Part shown: positions 32,902 through 44,428 of the stretch, piece by piece | How the letters are laid out: every line of letters starts with the position of its first letter | How positions within the stretch are numbered: position 1 is the stretch's first letter | Source of the DNA: Pascua guehoae | Lineage: Eukaryota > Basidiomycota > Tremellomycetes > Trichosporonales > Trichosporonaceae | NCBI GenBank assembly: GCA_001600415.1 | Contig: BCJX01000004.1 | Coordinates: forward strand, 1,135,689-1,199,688 | DNA: 64,000 bases | Direction of reading: 5' to 3' | The notes under the pieces: model-generated | The model's input: only the letters and a program-made list of their open reading frames with translations | Told to the model about the DNA's origin: nothing | The model's database searches: none | Translations under genes and position numbers: made by a program

Positions 32902-33799
32902 ATGGCCTCCTCCTCACCCCCACTGTGAGCACCATCAGGCCTACCTCGCTGACCAGCCAACAGCACCGGCGATTCCGACTCGTGCTCGTACTTTCTGGGT
33001 TCGGAGCGGCCAGAAGACTACATTATCGATCTCGATCTTGCGCCTGAAGCGTGTGTATCTGCCCAGTCGCACATGTACTCACGACAGTCAACCATTAGAC
33101 GTGCAAGCCTACCTCCAATGCGTCGCCACACCTTCTGCTTTTGACGAGTACTGGCGATTACCATCTCTGCCATATGAGCCACTCATGGACAAGATTGCCG
33201 AGGGAACACAAATGCTCCGCGACGCATACCGCGCCAATGGGCCCGGGGTATGGCTCACCGCATCCGACATGACCCCCGAAGACATGGCGGCGTGTCCTCG
33301 AAACCCCTGGATCAGTGTCCTTTTGCGCACAAATAGGCTCTCGTCCATGCCCAGTGTCTGGGAGCATTTCAAGGACTCGGAAGGGGAAGAGGAAGAGGAG
33401 GCCATTATTCATGTGTGTCCTTTGTCCCTTGTCCTCTGTCTTTTGTCTGCTACTGCACCTAACACCAACCAGGGCAACGTTCGCATCGCCATGCCCCCGG
33501 GCTTTGACGGTCCTGACAAATCAAACAATTGGCTCTCTGCCATGTTTATTCTGTACGGGGAAAGCCACCCTGCTCTCGAGGCGTCCAAAACGATGAGTGT
33601 CGTGACCGACGTCGAGTTGTATCAGATCGGCAAGCGCGGAGGAATCTACTACGACTTAAGACCGGTACTTCCAATGACACCAGAACTTCAAGAGTGGTTT
33701 GACAAGGACCCCAAAGATTACCGCGATTGGGCTTGGCAGCGTGCGATTCACAATGAGCTCATGTACTTTAAGCCCGTCGGTGCCACATGGACTTGGTAG
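32902..33799 (+). CDS. Orphan compact cytosolic protein
   Basis: Exons 32902-32924, 32964-33050, 33088-33412 and 33473-33799 give 253 residues. The junctions restore MASSSPPLTGDSDSCSYFLG, APEAQPLDVQAYLQCV and AIIHGNVRIAMPP in one frame. Introns are 37-60 nt; the last is in-frame without stops and could be retained. No signal peptide or membrane segment. Features are a DxD-rich IIDLDLAPE, an acidic EGEEEEEA loop, and conserved-looking aromatic stretches (YWRLPSLPYEPLMDK, RDWAWQRAIHNELMYF). I do not recognise the family. Uniform codon bias and clean splicing support a real gene. Confidence 0.72.
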
Positions 33800-33917
33800 G
33801 GAGCGGATACATCTTTGTATCTCCGCAAATGCACACGTTCCTCTTCGTCCACATTACGCACACCTCCCCAGTAACGTCTGGCGGACACACGCCGCCCACA
33901 GCACGAATTAACAACGG

Positions 33918-33996
33918 GGTCTGATCGTATAACGGTTAGTACACAAGATTCTGACGCCACGTTCTTGTAATCTGGGTTCGATTCCCAGTCGGACCT
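33918..33996 (+). tRNA. tRNA-Gln (CTG) with 7-nt intron
   Basis: The acceptor stem is GGTCTGA/TCGGACC with one G-T pair. The D arm is GTAT/GTAC, the anticodon stem CAAGA/TCTTG, and the T arm CTGGG-TTCGATT-CCCAG. The anticodon loop starts TTCTGA, giving anticodon CTG. The loop region is 14 nt, so 7 nt are intron. A T-rich stretch (tttgctttttag) follows as terminator. A shifted stem (ACAAG/CTTGT) would read TCT (Arg), but the 5-bp stem with correct spacing favours CTG. Confidence 0.85.
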
Positions 33997-35355
33997 TTGC
34001 TTTTTAGACCCCTGTGGCGTGCACGCGCGTGGGCCCTGGGTAGCATGGCCAGCGACCATGGCGAGATGGGCACGGAGAGGCAGAGAGGGAGCGAACGAAC
34101 GCGGATGGTGGATGGGTGGTCGACAGGGTTGGCTCGATGACAAGGTCGGCCTCCACGTCGTCCGGTGGCTACATGGCCTGGAATAAGATGTTCGGCTACG
34201 CTTTGGGTGACGGTCTGGACGTGCAGCGAGTCAGGATACGAGACTAGGGACATTGTAATGGGAAGGGTAGAAGAGGACCCAACACGTTGCAACTCCAGGT
34301 ACATGCAAACTGCCACATAGGGACGACGAGCGTGGCGTGAGTGGGGGAACGAAGGGTATCCGGAAGTAACCGGTCCAGGATGTCATTGTGTTTGCTCACC
34401 TGTGGCGGGTGCTGGGTGTGTCGCGGCGTTCACGACACTCATTGTCCTCTTGGCACTTGCTCGCCTCCCACTCGCAACACCACAAAAACCAAAAGATGTC
34501 AAAGTCTGCGAGCTCGCTGCTCCTGCCTTCTACCGAATTGAACGGGTGACCCTTATATAGTGATCACTTGTTCAAAATGAGGAGGAGGCAACTACCAATC
34601 CTGGGCTCTTCTTGGGTGCCAGAGATCCACGCCATGGACACATCATCTGATATCGTTTATACTGCACGTCACGACTAGAGAAAAATTACAACCACTGAAC
34701 TAAGAAGGCATCAGTGGAATGGGTGTTGGAATTTTTACAGTATAGCAAAAGGGTTTCGATGTTGTTGAGCGGCCCGAGTGGTACAGGTGTGTCCGGAAAG
34801 TTGTGAGACTGCTACGCGCTGGAGTCTCACTGTGGCAGTCTCACGACTTTTCGGACACACCTGTATTCCAACGATGGGCGACATGCGCGGGCCTTCGGGC
34901 TCGGCCTGTCGGTCGAAAGCCACGAGTACCTATGGGCAAACCGCCTCGTCAGCCAGAAGTTGAACCTGAGTTTGTCGTTTGTCGTAGGCTTGTTCGTCTG
35001 TTTGGAAGAACAAACAAAAACGCATTCGGACCCTGCTCACTTCGAGCTCAGCCCCTTGCTGCCTTCTACCCGAATTGACGGGTGACTCTGGCGAAACAAA
35101 GAGTTAGTACCGCAGCAGACACAGTATTCAGGTGCTCGTACGACCCAGTACGACCCAGCACGACCCATCTCTGGCAGAACAAGTGTTGTCTTACGGCACG
35201 CGTGGCGCAAGTATCACACTTGTCATTCGTGGCTCGGTCGTGACCAAATGCAACAGATGGCATAACAAAGGCCATGGAAAATGGCATGTATAAATTTCCG
35301 CCAACGATACCGTGTGCTCTCTTTAGATTTCTAGGCACCCGACTCGCTCCACGCT
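33997..35355. other. Intergenic with inverted and direct repeats
   Basis: Besides the hairpin at 34783-34864, a degenerate direct repeat of about 42 nt (ctgccttctaccgaattg core) occurs at 34511-34552 and 35043-35086. A short run of acgacccag/tacgaccca units lies at about 35135-35167. No coding signal. Confidence 0.6.
34783..34864. repeat. 30-bp inverted repeat with 22-nt loop
   Basis: Left arm 34783-34812, right arm 34835-34864, 28 of 30 positions complementary. The two exceptions are G-T pairs, so a + strand RNA would form an unbroken 30-bp stem. Could be a folded RNA, a tiny terminal-inverted-repeat element or a remnant of one. No target-site duplication was recognised. Confidence 0.85.
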
Positions 35356-38300
35356 CTACTTCTTGAAGGTGCCCTCGGTGGGGGTCATGGTGCCTGGCCC
35401 CGGGGTGGCCGCTCGGCTGGGTGCGCGGCTGCCGGACGCGCCGAGGCCCGACTCGTTGACGAGGCTGGTAAACACGCTCTCGGGGCGGGTGAGGAGCGTC
35501 TCGGGCGAGTCGTACTCTGCGACCTGGCCGTTGTCCATGACGAGGACCATGTCCGAGTCGAGAATGGTGTTGATGCGGTGCGCAATCGTGAGCGTCGTCA
35601 CGCCCTTGAAGTCGGGCCCGCGGAGAATAGCCTGGACGGCCTCGTCGGTCTCGAGGTCAATGCTCGACGTCGCCTCGTCGAGGACGAGGATCTTTGTGCG
35701 GCGCAGGAGCGCGCGGGCAAAGCAGACGAGCTGGCGCTGGCCAGAGCTGAGGTCTGGGGATGTTAGCAACATTATGTCTTACACTGTTGGGGCAAAACTC
35801 ACTGCTGCCACCCTCGGAAATCTCGGCATCGAGCGTGCCGCCCATGTTCTTCATGACGTGCTCCTTGAGATGCGCCTGCTCGAGCGCAGTCCAGATCGCG
35901 GCGTCCGATGCCTTGTCGGTGGGGTCAACATTGCTGCGCAGCGAGCCCTCGAACAACTGGGGGTCCTGGGGGATAATGCTGATGACGTTGCGGAGGTCGC
36001 GCAGACCAATCGTCGCAATGTCGACGCCGTCAATCCAGATGCGTCCACCGGCAGCCTCGAGGATGCGGAACAGGGCCAGTGTCAGAGACGACTTGCCCGC
36101 ACCGGTGCGTCCGACAACACCGACACGGTCGCCGCCCTTGATCTTAACGCACACCTTCTTGAGGACCTCGGGCAGTTCGGGGCGGTACCGCATGCAGTAC
36201 TCGCTGATCGACGTCAGTTTTATCCACCATCCTCCGTCACAGTTCATAAGACGTACTCAAACTCGATCGAGCCCGTGGCGGGCCACCCCGCGGGCGGCTT
36301 GGTCTCGGGGATCTCTTCGGCGGCCTCAGACTCAAGCGCGGCGTAACCGAGCACGCGCTCAACAGAGACAATGTTCTGCTCGACCTCGGAGGCGGAGCGC
36401 ACCAGCCAGTTCTGGAGCGTGAGTAAACCGCTACACTAGCGTGGTAGACGACTACTCACAAGAGAACCAGTGACGGAGATGGTGTAAGACATCAGGAGAC
36501 CGACTGCACCCGGCGTCACGATGCCAGTGTACAGCAGGGCGACGACAGAGGCCAATGCGGCGGTGAAGATGAGGCACGAGCCGAGGAACTCGAGGCGCAC
36601 AGCGAGCCAGCGGTTGATCGTCATGGCGGGCTGGTAGCACGACTGGTTGCGGTCGACACGGGCCTCGTTGTTGGCAATGAAGCGTCCCACCTGGTTGTAC
36701 GCCTGGGCTGTCAGCACGGGGTTCACTGACTCGCAACCTTTCTCCACGTACGCGAATGACTGCCAGGCCCGCGAGCGTTTCGCCAAAGAAGGAGAAGATG
36801 GGCGAGCGCGAGACGGCATCGAGACGTTTGAGCTCGCGAGACGTGGCAAGGTAGTACCTGGGCGAAGAGTTAGTAAATGGCCCAGGGCTCGCTGTCATTA
36901 CAACACACCTCATGACCGCGCGGTAAATGTAGCCGAGGGGAATGAAGACAAAGAGAACCATCGGTTGGAGGCTGGCAATGACGGCCACAACACCAAGGAC
37001 GGCCACGACCTATTAGATTAGCATTGGTGTTCACTCCTCTGGTGTCGGCACCTACCGTTCGGGTAAACTGTCCGAGAACCATGCTGAGAATCTCATCGGT
37101 GACGAAAATGTCGCGCGAGAAGAGGTTGAGGATACGGCCGGTGGGGGTAATCTCAAAGAAGCTTAGGGGCGCACGCATGAGAGCGCTGAACGCGAGATCG
37201 TGCATGGTACGCGCTGCGCGGAGACCACTGTAGACCTTGAGGACAAAGATGGCCATGACGTTGAGCAAGCCAGACGAAACGCCGAGGACGCCGTACATGC
37301 CAAGGTAGTAGGGGACATCGACGTTGCGGCCGGCCTTGAGGTTGATGTCACCCCATTTACGCAGGACGTTGTTGGACAGAATGCCAGACGCCTGGCCGGC
37401 GGCCATGCAGAAGACAAAAGTGGCGGCGCCCCAGTACGAGGCGGCGCGAAGGTACGAGCGGTAGACATCACGCTTGACACTGCCCTTTTCAATGTGTTCC
37501 TTTGGCTTTGCAGATTCGCGCAGGTCGCGGAGTGCGTTGCGCTTTGCCTGGCGGAGCGACAGGATCGAGGCGCGACGCGTCGCAGTGCTCTCGCGGCGAG
37601 ATTTCTGGCGCTTTTGTGCCTCCTCTGAGTCGTCGACGGACATGGACTCGTCGTCTGATTCAGACGCCACAATGGTCAGCGTCGGTGTCTCAGAGCCCGA
37701 CGAGTCGCCTTCGCGGGCCGATTGCTTTCCAAGTCCGGTGATGAGCTTGTACAGCTCTGTAGAGGGGTCGGCCATCGCGGCAGGGTACGTGCCCCGCTCG
37801 ACAATGATGCCCTTGCGGAGCATGATGATTTGGTCCGTGTACGGGAGAACGTTGACGGCGTTTGTGCACAGGATACGCGCCTTGCTCTTGAGAAGACCGT
37901 GCGGGCCAATGACATTATCAAAGATGTGACGACCAACGTGCGCATCCACAGCAGACAGAGGGTCGTCGAGGAGGTAGATGTCGGCGCGGGCGTAACATGC
38001 GCGAGCGAGACAAATACGAGCCTTTTGACCGCCAGAGAGCGAGACGCCCTTTTCGCCCACCTCGGTCATGTGGCCATCGGGCAGGACGGCAAGGTCGGCG
38101 CGGAGAGCACAGGCGTCAAGGACCTTGTCGTAAAAGACGGGGTCAAAGCGGTGGCCAAAGACAATGTTCTCCTTGACGGTTGCCGACAGGATCCACGAGT
38201 TTTGCGAAAAGTAGGCAATCTCCCCGCGTACCTTGACCTTGCCTTCGGAACGGTTCATCTCGCCGAGAATGGCAGCAAGGAGCGACGACTTGCCATCACC

Positions 38301-40604
38301 GACACGGCCAATCACGGCGAGCAGTTCGCCCTTGGTAACCGAAATGTTGATGTCGTCGAGCGTGGGTTCAACCGAGTCGCGAACCCAGCGGAACTCGCCG
38401 TTCTCAATGGACACGACCACGTCGCCGGCCTTGGGCTCGCCCTCGGGGTCTTCGGACGGAAGGATGCACTCGCGGGCCGTGGGGTCGAGCTCGTCGGCGG
38501 CAAGGAACTTTTCCAGACGGTCGACCGAGACGAGGGCCTCGATGATGCTGTTGATAATGTTGGAGAAGACACTCATGGGGAAGGCCAAAAGCTGGAACAG
38601 CGAGATGGCTGGGAAGATCATGACGCTGGTGAGCGGGTCCGGCGATGTGAGGACATAGGTGGAAAATGTGGCAAAGGCGACCAGGATGGGAACCGTGGTC
38701 CAGATAAAGTTGCTGCACGACATGACGATACCAATGCGCTTGAGCATCTTGAGCTCCATGTTGTTGCGGGCGTTGTAAACCTTGTCGGCAAACGCCGTCT
38801 CCCAGCCGTAGAGCTTGATCGACTTGATGTTGTTGAGAATCTCGCTCATGAGACGGGTACGAACGTCCTTGGTACGCATGAGCTGGCGCTGGAGACGCTT
38901 TTGAAGGCGGCTGATGAGTGTGTTGATGGGGAGGGAAATGACCATGACGGCAACACCCATAAACGCCTGCCAGCCGATCAAGTTGTAGAGCGACACAAAC
39001 GCAAGGATAATCTGGAATGGTCCCGACCATGCAATGTGGCCGTACTGGGCAATGTCACCGATGCGCACCGAGTCGACACTCTGGAGATTGACAATGTCGC
39101 CCGAAGTACGTCCGGCACGCTCGCCTTGGTTGAGCTTGAGCGACTTGCGGTAGATGAGAGTGACAAGACCGGTCCTGACGCGCATCGTCGTCAGGAAGCA
39201 ACGGTCAAAGTACTGGTGGAGGAGAGCCGTTGCAGTGTTGGCCAGCAAAAACATGAGAATGGCAATGCCAACACCAGCTTCAGCGCCCATGGGGTGGTCG
39301 GTGCTGTAGCTCGACACCCAGAGGAGGAGAAGGCGGAGGAGCTGGGGCTGGGAAAAGTTTAAGATGTCGTAGCACGACTTCATCACACCGGCGATAAAGT
39401 ATGGCCACCCGTACGCCTTGGCCAGGGCCGCCTTGAGGGATGGCTGCTTCTTCTTGCCCTGCCTGACAAGGTCCAGCTGGTGCTGCCACGCAGCATCGAG
39501 CTTGTCTGCCAACGCGTCGGCCGAGTCGTCTGGGGGAAGCCGCCACATGTCCTCTTCGCCAAGGTACTTTTGGGTACCAAGCTGAAGAAGTGGGGTAAGC
39601 CACGAAAAGGTAAGTCTTTGACGTCAGCCACAACAACAACTCTGGCAACACTCGGCCCATGCAGCCTTCTCTATACTCACCGCTCATAGATGTTTGCGGT
39701 AGCGACGGGACTCTCCTTGTCATAGTCGTCCTTGAGGTCGTTGTCGCCCTCAAACGTGTCGCCTGCCTCTTCCTCCTCGTCCTCGAGACGAATCTTGCCG
39801 TTGGACCACGGCAACGAGAAGCGGAACCTGGACCACTGCTTTTCGGGCGAGTAGAGCTCGAGGACAAAGGCAATCAAGCCGACACCCAGGCTCGCAAACC
39901 ACATGGCCTCACGGGCGATGAGGAGCCGGCCGTTCAGCGAGTGCTTGAGCTGGGGGTCAAACTGGCCAGTAGCAATGGCGGTTCGCACAGTCACGGCGCC
40001 AATGAGAAGGTAGAGCGGGAAGAAGAGGAGGACAAGGGAGGACGACGTGCGCGACGTGTGGTGGTTGAGCCACACGAGGTAGGCGAACAGGAACATTGTG
40101 ACGGTGAGGAGGACATATTGGATGAATGCGTAGGGCGACTTTGCGAGCTGCGGGGCGGCGAGGCCGGCGGCAGCGACGGCAAGAATGGACGCGAAGGCGA
40201 GCAGACCCTGTGTGTTAGCAAAGCAGCAACAAAAACACCACAACGGGTGACAATGGACGTCATAGGAAAGGTCTAGCGTCTCTTCTGGCGGAATGGACCT
40301 CGGTGATCAATCGACATACCGTCTTTGCGCGCGCAATGCGCTCGCTCTTGGCCGAGCGCTGAATCCAGTCCACACCGTCGGGACCGGTACGCTTGAGTCG
40401 GTGTTGGATGGAGATGATTTGCAGAGTGGCAACAAGAATGGCCAGCACGAGCGGCACGGGGAGGAGGAGGACCTGCTCGAAACACTGGGTCAGGTCGAGC
40501 TCGCGTCGGCGCGAGATGGGCGACGGTGGCCATTTGCAGACTGGGGCGCCGACACGGCGGCTGCCGTGCGCGACGAGCGCCTGCGCAAACCACTGCGTGG
40601 CCAT
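35356..40604 (-). CDS. ABCC (MRP-type) transporter with TMD0, YCF1/BPT1-like
   Basis: Nine exons on the minus strand: 40604-40320, 40207-39681, 39615-37056, 37009-36909, 36857-36752, 36702-36460, 36411-36257, 36203-35803 and 35753-35356, all in phase, 1591 residues. It has an extra N-terminal TMD0, then TMD1, NBD1, TMD2 and NBD2. NBD1 has Walker [12 protein letters not shown], signature [14 protein letters not shown] and Walker [18 protein letters not shown]2 has Walker [11 protein letters not shown], signature NLSSGQRQL (Asn from a codon split by the last intron) and Walker [13 protein letters not shown]. The degenerate Asp after NBD1 Walker B instead of Glu is normal for ABCC. TMD0 plus length point to a vacuolar exporter of glutathione conjugates, heavy metals or bile-acid-like anions. 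The linker has RRES and RRAS sites for basophilic kinases. Introns cluster in the 3' half. Confidence 0.94.
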
Positions 40605-40933
40605 GGTCGGTGGTCTAGAAAGACGACTGTCGACGGTGGCGGCGGGTTGCGAGTAGTGGGTGGGTCGTTTGTCGTGTGCCGACTAACGGTCAAGAAGCAA
40701 AGTCGAGGACAAGCACCGAGAAACAGGTGAAAGGGGGGCCCACTTTTGCAGGTCTGCAGCAGCGCAGCAGCAGGCAGCTGCCAGAGGACGTCACCCAGCA
40801 CGCTTGCCTGCCAGTCAGCCAAATGGGGTGCGCTCCCGGGCCGGCCGAACCCGCAGGCACGCCACCCCCTACGATGACAAAGACTCGTCGCTGCACAGAT
40901 CGGGTCGAGGCCGCGTTATTTACAAACTGGTTT
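40605..40933. other. Promoter region of the ABCC gene
   Basis: Upstream of the minus-strand transporter start. It contains CAGCAG repeats around 40757-40780. No TATA box noticed. Confidence 0.45.
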
Positions 40934-41792
40934 CTAATTCCACATTGTCCGCTCCAGTTTAGAAAACGTGATCAGAGCCCTACTGTATGAAACATGAATT
41001 ACGTAACATTTGGATCCGAGCGTCAACGGGTCCGATATCGGGAGATCGACGTGCCAAGAACATGGCGGAACGGTCTGCCGACCGATGTTGCGACGACAAA
41101 CTGCATGAGTGTAGTGCTCGTAGTGCCCGTAGCGCGAAGCATCTTTGGGAATGTAGCACGCCTTGCATGTCTCTCCCCTGGTGTGTGCTCGTGCGAGGTC
41201 GTGACCGGAACACTCCGACACGTCGTCTTCGTCAACGTCGGCTGTGAATGACAGGTAAGAGCATGGGTTAGCAGAGCCATTTGTCAGCAAAGGTACCAAA
41301 CTGGACAGTGCGAGACACCCGTCGCCTTGCACACAGGTCAACCTTTGCAGCGCTCGTCCGCGGGAGACGGGCAGTTGGGGGTGAAACAGGTGTAGCGATG
41401 GGTTGTGACGAGCAGGTGCACTCAACGGAAGGCTTTGTCGATTGCACCCTCAGTGAACGTCGACACCGTCTGACTATTTTTAGTTGACCGTTGTTCAGAG
41501 ACCGATACCCAGGCCAGAACATCCATATGTGGTGATCTCGAGCGTGGCCGCCAGCACGTACACATTTGGAAGCGAGATGTGTTGTGGGGCAAGCTGCAAT
41601 GGCACCGATTCCCAACGATCTGTATACTGTCTCAGCCGTCAGCTTGGCAGACGTGTTTTCTGCACACTTTGCTACACTGTAGACCCAGACACCAAAGGTC
41701 AGGCCCAAGATGACAAGATGGAAACCACCCAGTTGCAAGTTGTTGTTGCTCGAGATACTGTACAGGGGTGACATCATGAGGCACGTGACCAT
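40934..41792 (-). CDS. Doubtful multi-exon Cys-rich protein gene
   Basis: The last part (41241-40934) is a coherent frame with ADVDEDDVSECSGHD, ETCKACYIPKDASRYGHYEH and later Cys-Tyr-rich sequence, about 101 residues. A preceding short exon ending at 41343 would add CFTPNCPSPADERCK in phase 1. Its donor (gttgac) is weak. Further upstream a hydrophobic FHLVILGLTFGVWVYS stretch and AKCAENTSAKLTAETVYRS could be a signal and another exon. A secreted Cys-rich protein is one reading, but exon links upstream of 41343 are not resolved. It may not be a gene at all. Confidence 0.3.
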
Positions 41793-41939
41793 CTATTTAC
41801 GTAACACCTTCCCCTCGCCACTCCGTTTACAGAAGTTCTGCCCAAAAGTTGAACTGCAGGCATTCAACCCTGCCCGGTGCCAGTCTGACCCAACAACGTT
41901 TCCCACCACCACCACCACCTCCAGACCAACCCACCCAAA

Positions 41940-44017
41940 ATGGTCAAGCGCGCCGCACCCTCGACAGCCCCCGTGCCGACCGCAAAGAAGGCCAAGGCAG
42001 CCAAGGCGTCGCCCAAGGTGGCCAAGGCGGCCAAGGTGACCAAGGCGACCAAGGCATCGCCATCCAAGCTGGCGGCTGCTGGTGCCGCGCTCAAGAGCGT
42101 GGGCAAGAAGGCGGCCGCCGAGCTGACCGAGGCGGTCGACATGGCGGGCGAGGTGCTGCTTGACGACGTTGCGGACAAGCCGGCCAAGAAGGCCAAGGCG
42201 ACCAAGGCGGGCAAGAAGGTCGCGGCCGAGGTCGAGGTCGAGGACAAGACGGTGGTCGGCGCGATTAAAAAGGCCGGCACCCGCGCGGCGGCCAAGATTA
42301 CCGCTGCGGTCGACGCGGCCGGCGACGTCCTCCTCGACGACGTGGCGGCGATGCCCGAGCAGGACAAGCCGCGCGGCAAGAAGCGCAAGACGGCCGAGGA
42401 GTTTATGGAGCCTGCCGAGCCAAAGGCGGCGGCCAAGGGCGACAAGGCCGCAAAGGCCGAGACGGTGGAGAAGAAGCCTGTCAAGGCCGCAAAGCCCGTA
42501 GCTGAGAAGAAGGCGGCGACCAAGACCAAGACCAAGGAGGTCAAGGAGGCCAAGGAGACCAAGGAGACCAAGACCAAGGCGACAAAGACCAAGGCGACCA
42601 AGGCAAAGGCGGCCAAGCAGCCTTCGCCCGAACCCGAGGCCGAGTCCGACTCCGAGTCGTTCATCGGCGCCTTTGAGACGGACTCGGAGGGCGGAGCCGA
42701 CTCGTCCGACGACGAGAGCGATGCCGAGGACGCGGCGATTGCGCGCGCAGGCCAGCAGGTCCAGGCGTCCACGCTCCCGCGGCCCAAGGACGACAAGAGC
42801 GTCGCGGCCGCCCTCAAGCGTGCCGCCAAGAAGAAGGTGAGCGCGGCGAGGGTGGGGGTGATTCTTGAGGAGTTGGGTGATTCTTGAAGAGTTGGGTGAT
42901 TCTTGAAGAGTTGGGTGATTCTTGAGGAGTTGCAGGTGATTCTTGAAGAGTTGAGAGTGGGATGAGCAATGGTGTTCTTTATCGTTTTGGCGCACATGGT
43001 GCAGATGGTGGTGGACGGTATCGTTGACCGGTCTTGGGTAGCCAAGCTGAGACATGCGATGCGGCAGCCATCCTGCGACAGCCTCCCATGACCACTGGGA
43101 TGGCGCGGGCAGCCCCGCGAGGTCACAGCAGTCAACCTGTCTCCCTCACGATCTTGTATCCACCTCTACAGACACCATCCTCATAACAATAACCTCTATC
43201 TCATGCACCCCCCAACCCTCGAAACACGCCACTAACACTCCAGGACACATCCCGCGGCACAATCTTCGTCTCGCGCATCCCGCACGGCTTCTACGAAGAG
43301 CAGATGCGCGAGTACTTTGGCCAGTTTGGCGAGGTGACGCGCCTCCGCCTCGCGCGCAACCCCAAGACGGGCGCGAGCAGGCACTATGCCTATGTCGAGT
43401 TTGCGAGCGCGCCCGTGGCCGAAATCGTCGCCGACACGATGCACAATTACCTCCTCATGGGCCACTTGCTCCAGTGTGGTGTGAGTAGACCGGGGGNNNN
43501 NNNNNNNNNGGGTTGGGGGAGGGAGGGGAAGTGAGAGGGGCCAGTCGAGTTGGGTGAGAGGGGCCAGTCGAGTTGGGTGAGAGTGGAGACGTGATTGGGT
43601 TCGCGGTGTTGGCTCACGGGGCCATGGCACACGATCCAGATCCTGGTTCTGTCGAGCTCCCATCGCTGTCGAGCCCAACCCACAAGTTGCTCGTCGCGTC
43701 CTCGAGGCCGTCCACGTCCACTCGCACACTTGTACACCTGCCACATCCCTCCCGCCCACCCCCTGCCCCCCCACAACATGGTGGACTCGGCTGACAGCAG
43801 ATCATCGCCCCGGACGACATCCACCCCGAGCTGTGGGTCGGCGCAAACAAAAAGTTCCGCAAGGTGCCGCGTGCGCGTGTCGAAAAGGTCCGGCAGGACA
43901 AGGTGAGCCACCCGACGTGATGCGATGTATGGGGATTGGGGAAAGCGGTGGGAAACGGGCGTCGGGCGTGAAAGTGTGGTATGGGTGGTATGGGCTGGGC
44001 CGAGCCCGCGAGAGCCG

Positions 44018-44077
<60 letters not shown>

Positions 44078-44428
44078 GGGGGCTGGGTGCACGAGGGAGA
44101 GGAAGGAAGGATGGGCCCTATTTCTGTCCACCCCTCCCCAGTCTTGCTGGCCTGCGTCTCCTCGCCGTCCTTGCTGTTCCCCACCTCTGCGTCCCCCATC
44201 TCTGCGTCTCCCATTTACGTCCCCCAACGTCTGCCAAGTCCTGCATACCACAACCGCCTCAAACCTCTGCCTTTATCAACCACAAACACCCCGGCAACCA
44301 CTAACACGCAGCCCCGCACAGCAGACCAGCAAGCACGCGCCAACGCCAACGTGCTCGCGCGCCAGGAGGCGCGCCGCCAAAAGATCAAGGCGGCCGGCAT
44401 CGACTATGAGTTTGACGGACACCAGTAG
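41940..44428 (+). CDS. NOP15: NOP15/NIFK-like nucleolar RRM protein
   Basis: Exons 41940-42836, 43244-43480, 43801-43902 and 44312-44428 give 450 residues. A long Lys/Ala-rich N-terminus, with an internal duplication and an acidic patch ([11 protein letters not shown]), precedes one RRM. RNP2 is TIFVSRIP and RNP1 is HYAYVEFAS, with the diagnostic [20 protein letters not shown] and [11 protein letters not shown] of NIFK/Nop15. [11 protein letters not shown] is the conserved C-terminal helix. The family acts in 60S ribosomal subunit maturation in the nucleolus, needed for 27S pre-rRNA processing. The lysine-rich arm is longer than in yeast Nop15 (220 residues). Intron 1 has a minisatellite; intron 2 has a 13-base N gap (43497-43509); intron 3 has a 58-base G run. 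The exon 3 acceptor may be three bases earlier. Confidence 0.9.
42855..42955 (+). repeat. Intronic minisatellite gtgattcttgaagagttgg
   Basis: About five copies of a 19-20 nt unit inside intron 1 of the NOP15-like gene, starting about 20 bases after the donor. Confidence 0.85.
44018..44076. repeat. G homopolymer of about 58 bases in NOP15 intron 3
   Basis: Uninterrupted G run. Its true length is likely uncertain because sequencing and assembly are unreliable in such runs. Would form strong G-quadruplexes in single-stranded form. Confidence 0.85.

Noticed and set aside
37722..39362. 546-codon open frame on the + strand
   Set aside because: Lies antisense to the conserved ABCC transporter exon; its composition (Val, Asp, Glu, Arg) is that of a shadow of the real gene.
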